From positions 4,464,001-4,528,000 of the forward strand of contig NZ_CP009278.1 in NCBI RefSeq assembly GCF_000747525.1: 64,000 nucleotides of DNA, written 5' to 3'. Positions within the stretch are counted from its first letter, which is position 1. Every line of letters starts with the position of its first letter. This DNA comes from Sphingobacterium sp. ML3W (GTDB lineage: Bacteria > Bacteroidota > Bacteroidia > Sphingobacteriales > Sphingobacteriaceae). This document shows, piece by piece, positions 17,914 to 26,964 of the stretch. Position numbers and translations under genes: made by a program. The notes beneath the pieces are model-generated. The model saw only the letters and a list, made by a program, of their open reading frames with translations, searched no databases and was not told where the DNA came from.

Positions 17914-20900
17914 CTAAAATCCAACTTTTAATGAAAGCGTATATTGTCTTGGTATAGGCATAGCCACCCCTCCATTATTAAAAAACTCTGGATCCGCCCC
18001 ATTTAATTTCTTATCTGAATAAAGTAATGCAACATTATTTCCAACAAATGCTAACTGCGCATTTGCAAGTTTTAATCTTTGCGTAAAACTTTTTGGTAAC
18101 TGATAAGAAACACTAATATTTTTCAATCGTACAAAATCACCCTTAGCAACACGTTCTGTTGAATAATTATAAGCATTATAAGGATAGGTAGCATTAACTG
18201 AACTTCCATCAGAAGCGACAACCCGTGAATCCGTGGTGAACCGATCCAAAATAGCAGGAATATTTGTTATAAGTTCATCTCCTGGCATAATCCAGCGATT
18301 AACAATATCAGTAGACATTGCAGTTAAATCATCATAATTCGAAGATATAGTAGGTTGAAGACGTACATAGTTACCTGTTGCAAATGTAAACAATGCAGAC
18401 ACTGTGAAATTTTTGTATGCAAATTGATTAAAGTAACCTCCTGTAAAAGTAGGATCCGTTGGCCCTTCATATTTTAAATAGTCAATATCAGTATCTTGTA
18501 ACCAAATCGATGTTTCGTTACGTTCGCCTAAACTTCCAACAAAAGTAGGGTAACCATATTGAGAATTTAGTCCATCAAACTGAAGGGAATAAAGCCCTCT
18601 TTGCGCATTTCCTTTTAAAGGTGCACCTTCAGCTCTAACGAGTGTCCAAATATTTTGATTGATGTCTAAGTTTGTTACCTCATTTTTGTTTATTCCAAAA
18701 TTGAATTGAGTACGCCATCTAAATCCATCCGTATTTTTGATAGGGCTTCCGCCAATTGTTAACTCTACCCCATGAGCTTTCATCTCACCATAGTTAGCAA
18801 CTTTCTCATATTCACCACCAATACCAGATGTACGCAAAGGACCAATTAGATCAAAAATATTACGCTTATAATAATCGAAGGTTACATCAATCTTTTTAAA
18901 TAAGGAAAGGTCTGCTCCAATATTGAATTCGTAAAGTTTTTCCCAAGTCAATTCCGAGTTTTCTAAACCTGAATTATAAATCAGTGATTCTTTCTCATTC
19001 TCATAAGGTCTTTTAGATAAAGTACTATAGAATATCGCTGCTGAATTTGTAGCATTACCCATACTTGCCACTAAACCATAAGTACCTCTAATTCTAGCTC
19101 CAGAAACCACAGACTCGATGGGTTGAAAAAACTTCTCTTGATCAATATCCCATGCTCCAGAAACATTCCATGTCGGCAACCAGCGTGATGTTCGTGATTT
19201 ACCCATTAAATTTGAGCCATCATATCGAACAGTTCCATTTATACTATACTTACTCTTATAAGCATAAGCAGCACGAGCAGCATAAGCAACGAATCGATCT
19301 TTACTATATCCCATTCCAAAATATGGATCTCCTCCTTCTGCTGCCTTTTTAAAATATCTATAATTGGTATTAACTAATCCTGCATTATCATACTGATAGC
19401 CAACACCATCATAATCTGCAAATTGTCTATCTGTATAGCGTAACTCCATTGATGTAAAAACATTTAAGCGATGATCTTCGTTAAATGTTTTATCAAACTC
19501 CAGATTATGTCTAAAATAATAATTCTTAATATTATTAAGAGTTGTATTGTAAAAACCACCCTCAGGAAGTACTACGACAGCTTGTTCATTTGGATAGTCA
19601 GGATCGGGGTATAATAGAATATTACCATCATTAACAGTAGGATTTGCGTTAGCTCTAAATCCCTCAGCCATATTGGAATTATCTTGCACATGATGCTGGC
19701 GTTCACTTTTAGCATATCGATATGATCCATCTGCAGAATAGGTTAAATACGGTAAGAATTTATACTTAATACCTCCTTGAGCTTTTAAATCTAACATGGT
19801 CAATTGCATGAAATTATTCTCTAACTCATTCAATATATTAAACGGAGCATAATTTCTAGTGAAATATTCTAAACTACCATCTTCATTATAAGGGGTAATT
19901 AAACGACTCGTATTTAATGCATAAGAATAAGGATTAATATCAAAATCTCTTGAATATTTACCATATACCGGATCCGATTGTCTCGTTAATGTTCCTGGTG
20001 TTTGTTGATCTCTAATTGAACCATTCACCAACAATTCCACACTAAATTTATCACTTAGCTTAAAATTGTTACGCATATTGGCCGTATATCGTTTTACATT
20101 ATCACCAATAGTCATTCCATTATCATTCATAAAACTCGTAGAAAAGTAAGTCTGTGACTTTTCAGTACCAGAATTTACACTGATAGAATGCTCTTGTAAT
20201 AATGAATTTTTAAATAAAACATCAAACCAATCCGTATTTGCCTTAGCATAACGCGTCAGATAATTTAAACGATCCTGTTTTGTGTTTTTTAAAGCAAACG
20301 AATCTGTATTGGGATTATAATCATACATTTGATTATACATCTTATAAAAGATACCACCATCTTTTGCATTAGCAACAGCGCTATGACTATAGTAACCCTT
20401 ATTTTCCATTTCAAGCAAAATAGACATTTGCTCTGCAGAATTCATAATGTCAAACTGATTGTAGTTAGGCTTTAAATATGTTGTAAAGTTTCCAGTGTAA
20501 CTCACATTTGGCTTTCCATCTGTATTTCGTCCTCTTTTAGTATTGACAACAATTACACCATTCATGGCACGTGCACCATACATAGCAGTTGCAGCAGCAT
20601 CTTTCAAGATAGTAAATGACTCAATATCATCCGGATTTAATCCAGCAACTGATGAGCCAATTAATGTATTGGCATCTCCCGTTGATAGGGCTTCATTAGA
20701 AATATTAACCACATCTTCTAAGATAATTCCATCAACAACCCATAATGGTTTGTTATCTCCTGAAAGTGATGTCGCCCCTCTTACTCTTATCTTAGGTGCA
20801 GCACCAAATGTTCCTGAAACATTTTGAACAGATACACCAGCAACTTGACCTTCTAACATTCTAGAAACATCAGGAACTCCGCTACGCTCTGCATCTTTGG

Positions 20901-21618
20901 CATTTACTTTACTTGTTGCACCTGTAAAAAGCTTACGATCGATATTCTGATAACCCGTAGATATTACGTCAACTACTTCTAGTTGCTGATCCTTACGATT
21001 CATCGTAATCGAAATAACTGATTTACCTTTTAAAGGTACTTCAATTGGACTAAATCCAACAAAGCGAACCAATAGAACAGCATTTGTTCCAGCATTGATT
21101 TTGAATTGGCCATTTCCGTCCGTGCTCACGGAGGTATTCGTACCTTTAACAGTTACACTAGCTCCACTCAGCGGCTTTCCTTCTTTATCCTTTACAGTTC
21201 CCGAAATGGAATTCTGTAACACCTCGTATTTCACTTCACTATGATTAACCAGGTTATTATTAATGGTAATCGTATTGGCAATAACCTTATAAGAGTAGTT
21301 ATTCTCACTTAAAACTTCTTGAAGCGCATCTTCAAGACTTACATTCTTTAAGTTTAAACTAATGCGTTTAGCCCCTCTTGTAACATCATCGCTATAAAGA
21401 AAACGATGCTTGGTCTGCTTGCCAATAGCTGATAACGCATCCTCTATCTTAACATTCTTAAGATTCAGATTAACTTTCTGGGCAATACCCTTGGCTTGGA
21501 CACCCGTTACGAAAGCAAACATCAAAAAGGTACTAATTTTCATAATACGTAAAGGTTTGCAAAATAGCGAGTCATGAGAGTCCCATGGTCGCTTTTTGCC
21601 AAATGGTAAGTTATTCAT
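17914..21618 (-). CDS. SusC/RagA-type TonB-dependent importer with STN domain
   Basis: A 1,234-residue outer-membrane importer. After a long basic N-terminus and signal segment comes a secretin/TonB N-terminal (STN) domain (about residues 45-115), which in this class senses or signals to FecR. A carboxypeptidase-regulatory-like beta domain follows (ISGTVKDKEGKPLSGASV, about 140-215), then the SusC plug with GQVAGVSVQNVSG and NKPLWVVDGIILEDV, and a 22-stranded-type barrel ending in YTLSLKVGF with the usual terminal Phe. The STN domain plus the neighbouring FecR and sigma genes is the known arrangement for trans-envelope regulated importers. An internal ATG (residue 26) could be the true start. 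Confidence 0.93.
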   Translation of the reverse strand: MNNLPFGKKRPWDSHDSLFCKPLRIMKISTFLMFAFVTGVQAKGIAQKVNLNLKNVKIEDALSAIGKQTKHRFLYSDDVTRGAKRISLNLKNVSLEDALQEVLSENNYSYKVIANTITINNNLVNHSEVKYEVLQNSISGTVKDKEGKPLSGASVTVKGTNTSVSTDGNGQFKINAGTNAVLLVRFVGFSPIEVPLKGKSVISITMNRKDQQLEVVDVISTGYQNIDRKLFTGATSKVNAKDAERSGVPDVSRMLEGQVAGVSVQNVSGTFGAAPKIRVRGATSLSGDNKPLWVVDGIILEDVVNISNEALSTGDANTLIGSSVAGLNPDDIESFTILKDAAATAMYGARAMNGVIVVNTKRGRNTDGKPNVSYTGNFTTYLKPNYNQFDIMNSAEQMSILLEMENKGYYSHSAVANAKDGGIFYKMYNQMYDYNPNTDSFALKNTKQDRLNYLTRYAKANTDWFDVLFKNSLLQEHSISVNSGTEKSQTYFSTSFMNDNGMTIGDNVKRYTANMRNNFKLSDKFSVELLVNGSIRDQQTPGTLTRQSDPVYGKYSRDFDINPYSYALNTSRLITPYNEDGSLEYFTRNYAPFNILNELENNFMQLTMLDLKAQGGIKYKFLPYLTYSADGSYRYAKSERQHHVQDNSNMAEGFRANANPTVNDGNILLYPDPDYPNEQAVVVLPEGGFYNTTLNNIKNYYFRHNLEFDKTFNEDHRLNVFTSMELRYTDRQFADYDGVGYQYDNAGLVNTNYRYFKKAAEGGDPYFGMGYSKDRFVAYAARAAYAYKSKYSINGTVRYDGSNLMGKSRTSRWLPTWNVSGAWDIDQEKFFQPIESVVSGARIRGTYGLVASMGNATNSAAIFYSTLSKRPYENEKESLIYNSGLENSELTWEKLYEFNIGADLSLFKKIDVTFDYYKRNIFDLIGPLRTSGIGGEYEKVANYGEMKAHGVELTIGGSPIKNTDGFRWRTQFNFGINKNEVTNLDINQNIWTLVRAEGAPLKGNAQRGLYSLQFDGLNSQYGYPTFVGSLGERNETSIWLQDTDIDYLKYEGPTDPTFTGGYFNQFAYKNFTVSALFTFATGNYVRLQPTISSNYDDLTAMSTDIVNRWIMPGDELITNIPAILDRFTTDSRVVASDGSSVNATYPYNAYNYSTERVAKGDFVRLKNISVSYQLPKSFTQRLKLANAQLAFVGNNVALLYSDKKLNGADPEFFNNGGVAMPIPRQYTLSLKVGF

Positions 21619-21743
21619 ACATTTACATTTGGTTAATGAGTTAATTTATCTGGTTAGCTTCTTTAATTAAGAATAGATACAGGGATGCTGCAACATCTCT
21701 GTATTTTTTGTTTTTATTTCGTGTATTAATTTCCCATAATATT

Positions 21744-22910
21744 TTATTTATTTCTAATAATCAATTGATTCCCATCTATTTTAAATTTTAAATCACTCAC
21801 ATATTCCAACATTTCAATAACTTGAGAAAGAGGTACATTGCGATCAATGGATCCTGTAACGATTTTATTTTTATTAACATCATGCTCAAATCTGACTTCC
21901 AAGTCATACCAATTGGACAATTGATCTACAATAAATTTGATGTTATCCTTTTTAAAATAAAACTCATTATTATACCAAGCAAGATCTCGATTCAAATCTG
22001 CGGTACCCTTTTCAAGTATTCCATTAGCAGATTCCGAAAACTCCCCAGGAGCTAATAAGATAGATTGGTTCGCACTAGCGACTTCGACTTTTCCTTCTTG
22101 CAACGTCGTTCTTACTTTATGACTATAGGCATCCACATTAAAATGAGTTCCTAATACCTTAATGTCAGTACCATTTGCACGCACAATGAAAGGACGATTG
22201 ACATCTTTTGTTACTTCAAAAAAAGCTTCTCCCTCTAATTCAACACTGCGCTCTCCAGCAGCAAAAAGCACAGGGAATTTTAATTTTGACATGGCATTTA
22301 CCCATACTTTACTACCGTCGGACAACTCAATCTTATAATACCCTCCTTTCGGAACAACTAAAGTATTGTATTCCAATTCGCCAGTTCCTACCCCTTTTTC
22401 ATATGCTAACTGTTCATCTTTGAGTTTAATATTATTGGAGATAAATTCACTTTTTGCCTTCGTTAAATCTAATTGATCACCATTATCTAAAATCAAGACA
22501 GCCTCCTGCGATGCTGGCTTAACATCATTTTTATGTACTTGGGAATGAATAGCGATGATTTTGGAATGACTTCTGGAAATATTTTGATTTAAGTATAATA
22601 AATAGAAACAAACCACAAGACATGAAGCAATAAGAGGAACCCAAATTTTCAGGTTAAACTTACTTTTAAACGGAAGAGTATGGCTTTCTTTTTTTTCTAA
22701 ATTGTCCCATGCAGCTGCCACATCAATACGTTTGAACAAATTCAAATCATCTCTAATTGACTTGCCATCTTTGAAACTATCATACAGCTTGCTGTTTTCA
22801 GCATTTGAATTACGCCAGTTTTCTAATAATACTTTTTCCTCGTCAGAGAGTTTCTCTACCAAAGATTTCTTTATAATTGCGGCTATAATAAAAGGTTTAC
22901 TCTCCATCAT
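21744..22910 (-). CDS. FecR-family anti-sigma factor
   Basis: A protein of about 388 residues that spans the inner membrane and controls the adjacent sigma factor. The cytoplasmic N-terminus (DEEKVLLENWRNSNAENS) is the anti-sigma part, a hydrophobic segment lies near residues 87-105 (LIASCLVVCFYLLYL), and the periplasmic FecR domain has the typical LPD/VPKGG-like entry, DGSKVWVNAMSKLKFP, GEAFFEV and VLGTHFNVDAY. The C-terminal DUF4974-type region ends with LKFKIDGNQLIIRNK. The ATG at 22910 is preferred over a TTG 39 bp upstream. It is expected to contact the STN domain of the SusC encoded 125 bp downstream and the sigma encoded 216 bp upstream. Confidence 0.93.
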   Translation of the reverse strand: MMESKPFIIAAIIKKSLVEKLSDEEKVLLENWRNSNAENSKLYDSFKDGKSIRDDLNLFKRIDVAAAWDNLEKKESHTLPFKSKFNLKIWVPLIASCLVVCFYLLYLNQNISRSHSKIIAIHSQVHKNDVKPASQEAVLILDNGDQLDLTKAKSEFISNNIKLKDEQLAYEKGVGTGELEYNTLVVPKGGYYKIELSDGSKVWVNAMSKLKFPVLFAAGERSVELEGEAFFEVTKDVNRPFIVRANGTDIKVLGTHFNVDAYSHKVRTTLQEGKVEVASANQSILLAPGEFSESANGILEKGTADLNRDLAWYNNEFYFKKDNIKFIVDQLSNWYDLEVRFEHDVNKNKIVTGSIDRNVPLSQVIEMLEYVSDLKFKIDGNQLIIRNK

Positions 22911-23126
22911 ATAGTGTAAGGAAACTTTAACAGGAAAAAAGGGTGACAAGAAATGAAAAATATTTTTATATCTGTTTTAAGGAACAAAAAAAGGTCGAAA
23001 TATATACTTTTGAATTGGAAATTGCGATAAGCATCTGGACACATGCTTATATTAGGAAGTTAAACATAACGAAATCCATTAGAATAGCTCATTGATATAA
23101 GCCATACAAATCTCGTACTCACAAAA

Positions 23127-23666
23127 TTATCGAGAAAATAGGGTTTCTAAGAAAATTACTATCGGTAAAAACTCCGGGTTCATCTTCTGCATCACGAGTT
23201 TCATGCCACGTTGTTTCTGGGTTTTCACCGTGTTGACACTTATATTGAGCTCTTTAGAAATCTCTTGATTACTTAACCCTTCAAAATAGCCCATCCTGAA
23301 TACAACTTGACAGCCAGGAGGCATACTTTCCACGATCCGGTGTACCTCAGCAACGACCTCCGAATGGATGATATTTAATTCAAATGAATCTTGACTCGAT
23401 TCATTGAATGGTGTGGCTAACCAATACTTTTCAACTACTTTCTCCTTCCTTTTACTATTCAAAAACGCATATCTAACTGAAGTGTATAGATAGTTCTTAA
23501 TCGCAACTTGATTTACGGAAACATGTTCCTGATTATTGAAATAAGAAATAAATGCATCCTGCACAAAATCCTCCGATTGGGTAAGATCTCCACAAAGTTT
23601 CCAGGCAAAATGACACAAGCTTCCATAATGCTCCTCAAATAGTTGTTTATTAGCGATACTTGTCAT
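23127..23666 (-). CDS. ECF sigma factor, FecI-like
   Basis: A 179-residue RNA polymerase sigma factor of the extracytoplasmic-function class. Region 2 is visible as LFEEHYGSLCHFAWKLCGD with SEDFVQDAFISYF, and region 4 as PPGCQVVFRMGYFEGLSNQE followed by the helix-turn-helix ISKELNISVNTVKTQ. There is no sigma-70 region 1 or 3. With FecR and an STN-containing SusC on the same strand, it should direct transcription of the import locus when substrate binds outside. It is divergent from the Mrp operon, with a 209-bp gap. There is a 216-bp gap to fecR, so fecR may have its own promoter. Confidence 0.93.
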   Translation of the reverse strand: MTSIANKQLFEEHYGSLCHFAWKLCGDLTQSEDFVQDAFISYFNNQEHVSVNQVAIKNYLYTSVRYAFLNSKRKEKVVEKYWLATPFNESSQDSFELNIIHSEVVAEVHRIVESMPPGCQVVFRMGYFEGLSNQEISKELNISVNTVKTQKQRGMKLVMQKMNPEFLPIVIFLETLFSR

Positions 23667-23821
23667 CTAAAACATGTTTCTTGTGAACTTGAAAGTAATT
23701 TAAAGGCTTTCTAAAAATTGATTAGCGAAACGCTTAAAACGAATATAATGTTAAATTTTGTTAAATACTATAGTCCTTTAAAAATTATTTTTTTAATAAA
23801 GTTGCTTCTCCAAAATATAAA

Positions 23822-23853
23822 AAACGCTCAATTTTCCTTATATTGGAGCGTTT
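23822..23853 (+). promoter_or_regulatory. Hairpin in the Mrp operon leader
   Basis: The arms AAACGCTC and GAGCGTTT form an 8-bp stem that starts 54 bp and ends 22 bp before the mrpA ATG. It lies upstream of both divergent genes, so it cannot terminate either. It may be a leader hairpin or a protein-binding site. Confidence 0.35.
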
Positions 23854-23875
23854 CACAAATTAAAACAAAGACTAA

Positions 23876-26185
23876 ATGCTATTTACCGTTCTAATAGGAC
23901 TAATAACATCGAGCCTTATTGTTCCATTTGGTAAATTCATTAAAACCAAATGGGGGATTATTCTCGCAGCCATACCCTTACTTTTATTTCTCTACTACTT
24001 GCAATATATCCCGTTAGTAAATTGGGACAAATCCTACGTGCAACACATTGAATGGATTCCATCCTTAGGGGTCAATTTTGATTTTAGATTGGATGGATTA
24101 TCGCTTTTATTTACTTTATTAATAACAGGAATTGGAACTTGCATATTTATATATGCAAAATCTTATCTAAAAAATGACCCATACATCGATCGTTTCTTTG
24201 GCTATCTATGCATGTTTATGTCTGCCATGCTTGGGCTGGTACTATCTGATAATATTTTTCTGCTATTCACCTTTTGGGAATTGACAAGTATAAGTTCATT
24301 TTTCCTGATTGGATTCAATAATGAAAAAATAGCATCCAGAAAAAGTGCGCTTACGGCTTTAAGTGTAACGGGTTTAGGTGGTTTTTTCTTATTAGCTGGC
24401 TTAGTTCTTATTGGCAATATCGCTGGTACCTATTCCATCTCAGAACTCGTTTCAAAGGCACAACTTATCCAAGATCATTATCTATATCCGTATATTTTAG
24501 GTTTGATTCTACTGGGGGCAATGACCAAATCTGCTCAATTCCCATTTCATTTCTGGTTACCTGGTGCTATGAAAGCGCCAACTCCTGTATCTGCATACCT
24601 ACACTCTGCTACCATGGTAAAAGCGGGAATCTATTTACTTGCTAGATTCTTCCCGATCTTAGGGAGCAACCCTGCTTGGACTTACAGTCTAATGTTAATA
24701 GGTGGTATCACGATGCTTTATGGAGCTTTTCATTCACTATTCAGGACAGATATGAAAGGCGTACTTGCCTATTCCACTATTTCTGCCTTAGGAATTTTAG
24801 TCTTTTTATTAGGAATCGGTACGGAGGAGGCGATCATAGCTGCCGCTGTATTTATTGTTGTACATGCCTTGTATAAAGCCACATTATTTTTAATTACAGG
24901 TATCATTGACCATGAGGCGCATACGAGGGATCTTACCGTGCTGAGTGGATTAAGAAAAGTATTACTTCCTGTGGCAATCGCAGGCTTCTTAGCTGCTATA
25001 TCAAGTGCTGGAGTACCCCTTACATTCGGATTTATCGGTAAAGATTTAATTTACGAAGCGACATTAAATAGTGACGAAAAATTAGCGATTTACCTAACTT
25101 CTGCCGCTGTATTAACAAATATTCTCTTGGTATCTGCAGGTTTCATGGCCGGTATTAAACCATTTATGGGGCCTATACCCGAAAGTTTTAAAAAGATACA
25201 GTTGCCCGAGAAATCGCTCTGGATACCGCCACTATTACTTGCTCTCTTGGGTTTAGTATTCGGATGTTTTCCTTCTATAATCGGAGATTGGATTGCACAG
25301 CCAACAGTCAATGGCATCATGAAAATCAATAGTGATTTTCATCTTAAAATCTGGCACGGATTCAATACAGTTTTATTACTAAGTGCTTTGACCATTATCT
25401 TAGGTACGCTAGTTTATTTCATTAATCAGCCAAGCCAGCGGAAATTGTTATGGATTGAAAAATTAAATTTCATAGCGCCACAATCCATTTTCCAAAACTG
25501 CTACAAAGCCATATACCGTTTCTCAACAAGCTATTCGCATTACTTTCATGATGGGTATCTGCGGTCGTACCTCTTAAAAATCATCATATTTGCTGAAGTT
25601 TTGTTGGCTTACCAACTTTATTTAGGTGGGCCTCTACATATCAATTGGGATTTATTATCCGCCATTAGTGTATACGAGGTAGTCACGATATTAATCGTAT
25701 TCGGCGCTGTTGCACTGACCTTGAGTACTTCTTCTAGACTAACGGCTGTCGTTTCAACAAGTGTTATTGGATATGGTATCTGTTTGCTTTTTGTATTTTA
25801 CAGTGCCCCAGATTTGGCGATGACACAATTTACAATTGATACATTGACGGTCGTTCTCTTTGTTCTAGTGCTGTTCAAATTACCTCCATTTTTAAACCTT
25901 GCCAACAAAAAAGTCTTGATAAGAGATATCATTGTTGCGGTCATATTTGGAGTAATTTTGGCTATGGTTGCTATTCGAGCGCTGCATGTACCAACAAATA
26001 TTGCAATCAGTGAATTTTATGGTTCAAATGCTTACCTACTCGCTAAAGGTAGAAATGTCGTCAATGTACTGCTTGTAGACTTTAGAGGTTTTGATACGAT
26101 GTTTGAGATTGTTGTTTTGACAATTGCAGCACTAGGAGTCTACAGTCTATTGAAATTACGTTTAAAATCATCGGAGAAAGAATAA
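23876..26185 (+). CDS. mrpA: Mrp Na+/H+ antiporter subunit A
   Basis: A 769-residue multi-pass protein homologous to respiratory complex I subunit NuoL. It has the conserved membrane Glu in LFTFWELTSISSFFLIGF and the TM7-region Lys in YLHSATMVKAGIYLLAR, both essential for proton handling in characterised MrpA proteins. After the NuoL-like part (to about residue 480) comes a C-terminal section of MrpA/MbhE type with DLAMTQFTIDTLTVVLFVL. It is the first gene of a seven-gene plus-strand operon and ends one base before mrpB begins. The whole complex exports Na+ (or K+/Li+) in exchange for protons. The length is typical of MrpA without the MrpB fusion seen in some phyla. Confidence 0.95.
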   Translation: MLFTVLIGLITSSLIVPFGKFIKTKWGIILAAIPLLLFLYYLQYIPLVNWDKSYVQHIEWIPSLGVNFDFRLDGLSLLFTLLITGIGTCIFIYAKSYLKNDPYIDRFFGYLCMFMSAMLGLVLSDNIFLLFTFWELTSISSFFLIGFNNEKIASRKSALTALSVTGLGGFFLLAGLVLIGNIAGTYSISELVSKAQLIQDHYLYPYILGLILLGAMTKSAQFPFHFWLPGAMKAPTPVSAYLHSATMVKAGIYLLARFFPILGSNPAWTYSLMLIGGITMLYGAFHSLFRTDMKGVLAYSTISALGILVFLLGIGTEEAIIAAAVFIVVHALYKATLFLITGIIDHEAHTRDLTVLSGLRKVLLPVAIAGFLAAISSAGVPLTFGFIGKDLIYEATLNSDEKLAIYLTSAAVLTNILLVSAGFMAGIKPFMGPIPESFKKIQLPEKSLWIPPLLLALLGLVFGCFPSIIGDWIAQPTVNGIMKINSDFHLKIWHGFNTVLLLSALTIILGTLVYFINQPSQRKLLWIEKLNFIAPQSIFQNCYKAIYRFSTSYSHYFHDGYLRSYLLKIIIFAEVLLAYQLYLGGPLHINWDLLSAISVYEVVTILIVFGAVALTLSTSSRLTAVVSTSVIGYGICLLFVFYSAPDLAMTQFTIDTLTVVLFVLVLFKLPPFLNLANKKVLIRDIIVAVIFGVILAMVAIRALHVPTNIAISEFYGSNAYLLAKGRNVVNVLLVDFRGFDTMFEIVVLTIAALGVYSLLKLRLKSSEKE

Positions 26186-26186
26186 T

Positions 26187-26600
26187 ATGAAAAGTACGAT
26201 TTTACAAACAGCATCAAAATATTTACTTCCCATACTCCTTTTATTCTCTTTCTTCTTATTATTAAGGGGGCATTACTACCCTGGAGGAGGTTTCGTAGGG
26301 GGATTAGTTGCTTCTATTGCTTTTGTCTTACACAGCTTTGCACATGGTACTGATGAAACAATGCGCATCTTACGTTATAAACCACTATCACTACTTCCCA
26401 TTGGATTGGGCATATCTGCTTTCAGTATGTTTATGCCAGCATTCTTTGGTTTACCCGTTATGACTGGTTTATGGTTAGAACAACCCATACCTGTTATTGG
26501 GATGATCGGTACAGCCTTACTATTTGATATGGGTATCTATCTCGTTGTTATTGGTGTTGTATTGACCATTTTATTTACTATTTCATTAGGTTCAGATTAA
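26187..26600 (+). CDS. mrpB: Mrp antiporter subunit B
   Basis: A 137-residue MnhB/MrpB protein with four hydrophobic segments. The loop after TM1, LRGHYYPGGGFVGGLVAS, is the diagnostic MrpB motif (H-x-P-G-G-G-F-x-G-G). TM segments later include GLWLEQPIPVIGMIGTALLF. It starts one base after mrpA and precedes mrpC by 7 bp. In characterised systems MrpB is needed for assembly and activity of the full complex and carries no catalytic site of its own that is known with confidence. Confidence 0.94.
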   Translation: MKSTILQTASKYLLPILLLFSFFLLLRGHYYPGGGFVGGLVASIAFVLHSFAHGTDETMRILRYKPLSLLPIGLGISAFSMFMPAFFGLPVMTGLWLEQPIPVIGMIGTALLFDMGIYLVVIGVVLTILFTISLGSD

Positions 26601-26607
26601 TATAGGA

Positions 26608-26964
26608 ATGGAATTACTACTTATTTTACTCATAGGCATCTTGTATGCTACGGGCATATATCTCATATTAAGAAGAAGTATGGTAAAATTACTTCTGGGT
26701 ATCATGCTACTCGGTAACGCAACAAATATTTTGATATTTCTCCTCGGTAATATTACAAAGGGGAAACCACCCATAATTCGGGATGGACTAAAGGTATTTC
26801 AAGATATATATGCTGATCCTATACCACAAGCATTAATTTTAACAGCCATTGTCATCAGTTTCGGTTTGACCTCTTTTGCCATTGTATTATTAAAACGTGT
26901 ATATGCATTAATTAACACGGACGATTTAGATAACTTAAACACTCCCGAAGACGAAGATATATGA
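26608..26964 (+). CDS. mrpC: Mrp antiporter subunit C (NuoK-like)
   Basis: A 118-residue NuoK/MnhC homologue with three membrane segments. It contains GIYLILRRSMVKLLLGIML and GNATNILIFLL, matching the conserved G-N-A/A-N-L region of MrpC, and DPIPQALILTAIVISFGLTSF, the family's most conserved stretch. It overlaps the first codon of mrpD by four bases (ATGA), which points to coupled translation. Its position between mrpB and mrpD is the canonical order. The C-terminal tail is acidic (DDLDNLNTPEDED). Confidence 0.94.
   Translation: MELLLILLIGILYATGIYLILRRSMVKLLLGIMLLGNATNILIFLLGNITKGKPPIIRDGLKVFQDIYADPIPQALILTAIVISFGLTSFAIVLLKRVYALINTDDLDNLNTPEDEDI

Noticed and set aside
20543..20827. Plus-strand 94-codon frame inside susC
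   Set aside because: It lies opposite the conserved SusC plug region, has no ribosome-binding or domain support, and is a shadow of the real gene.
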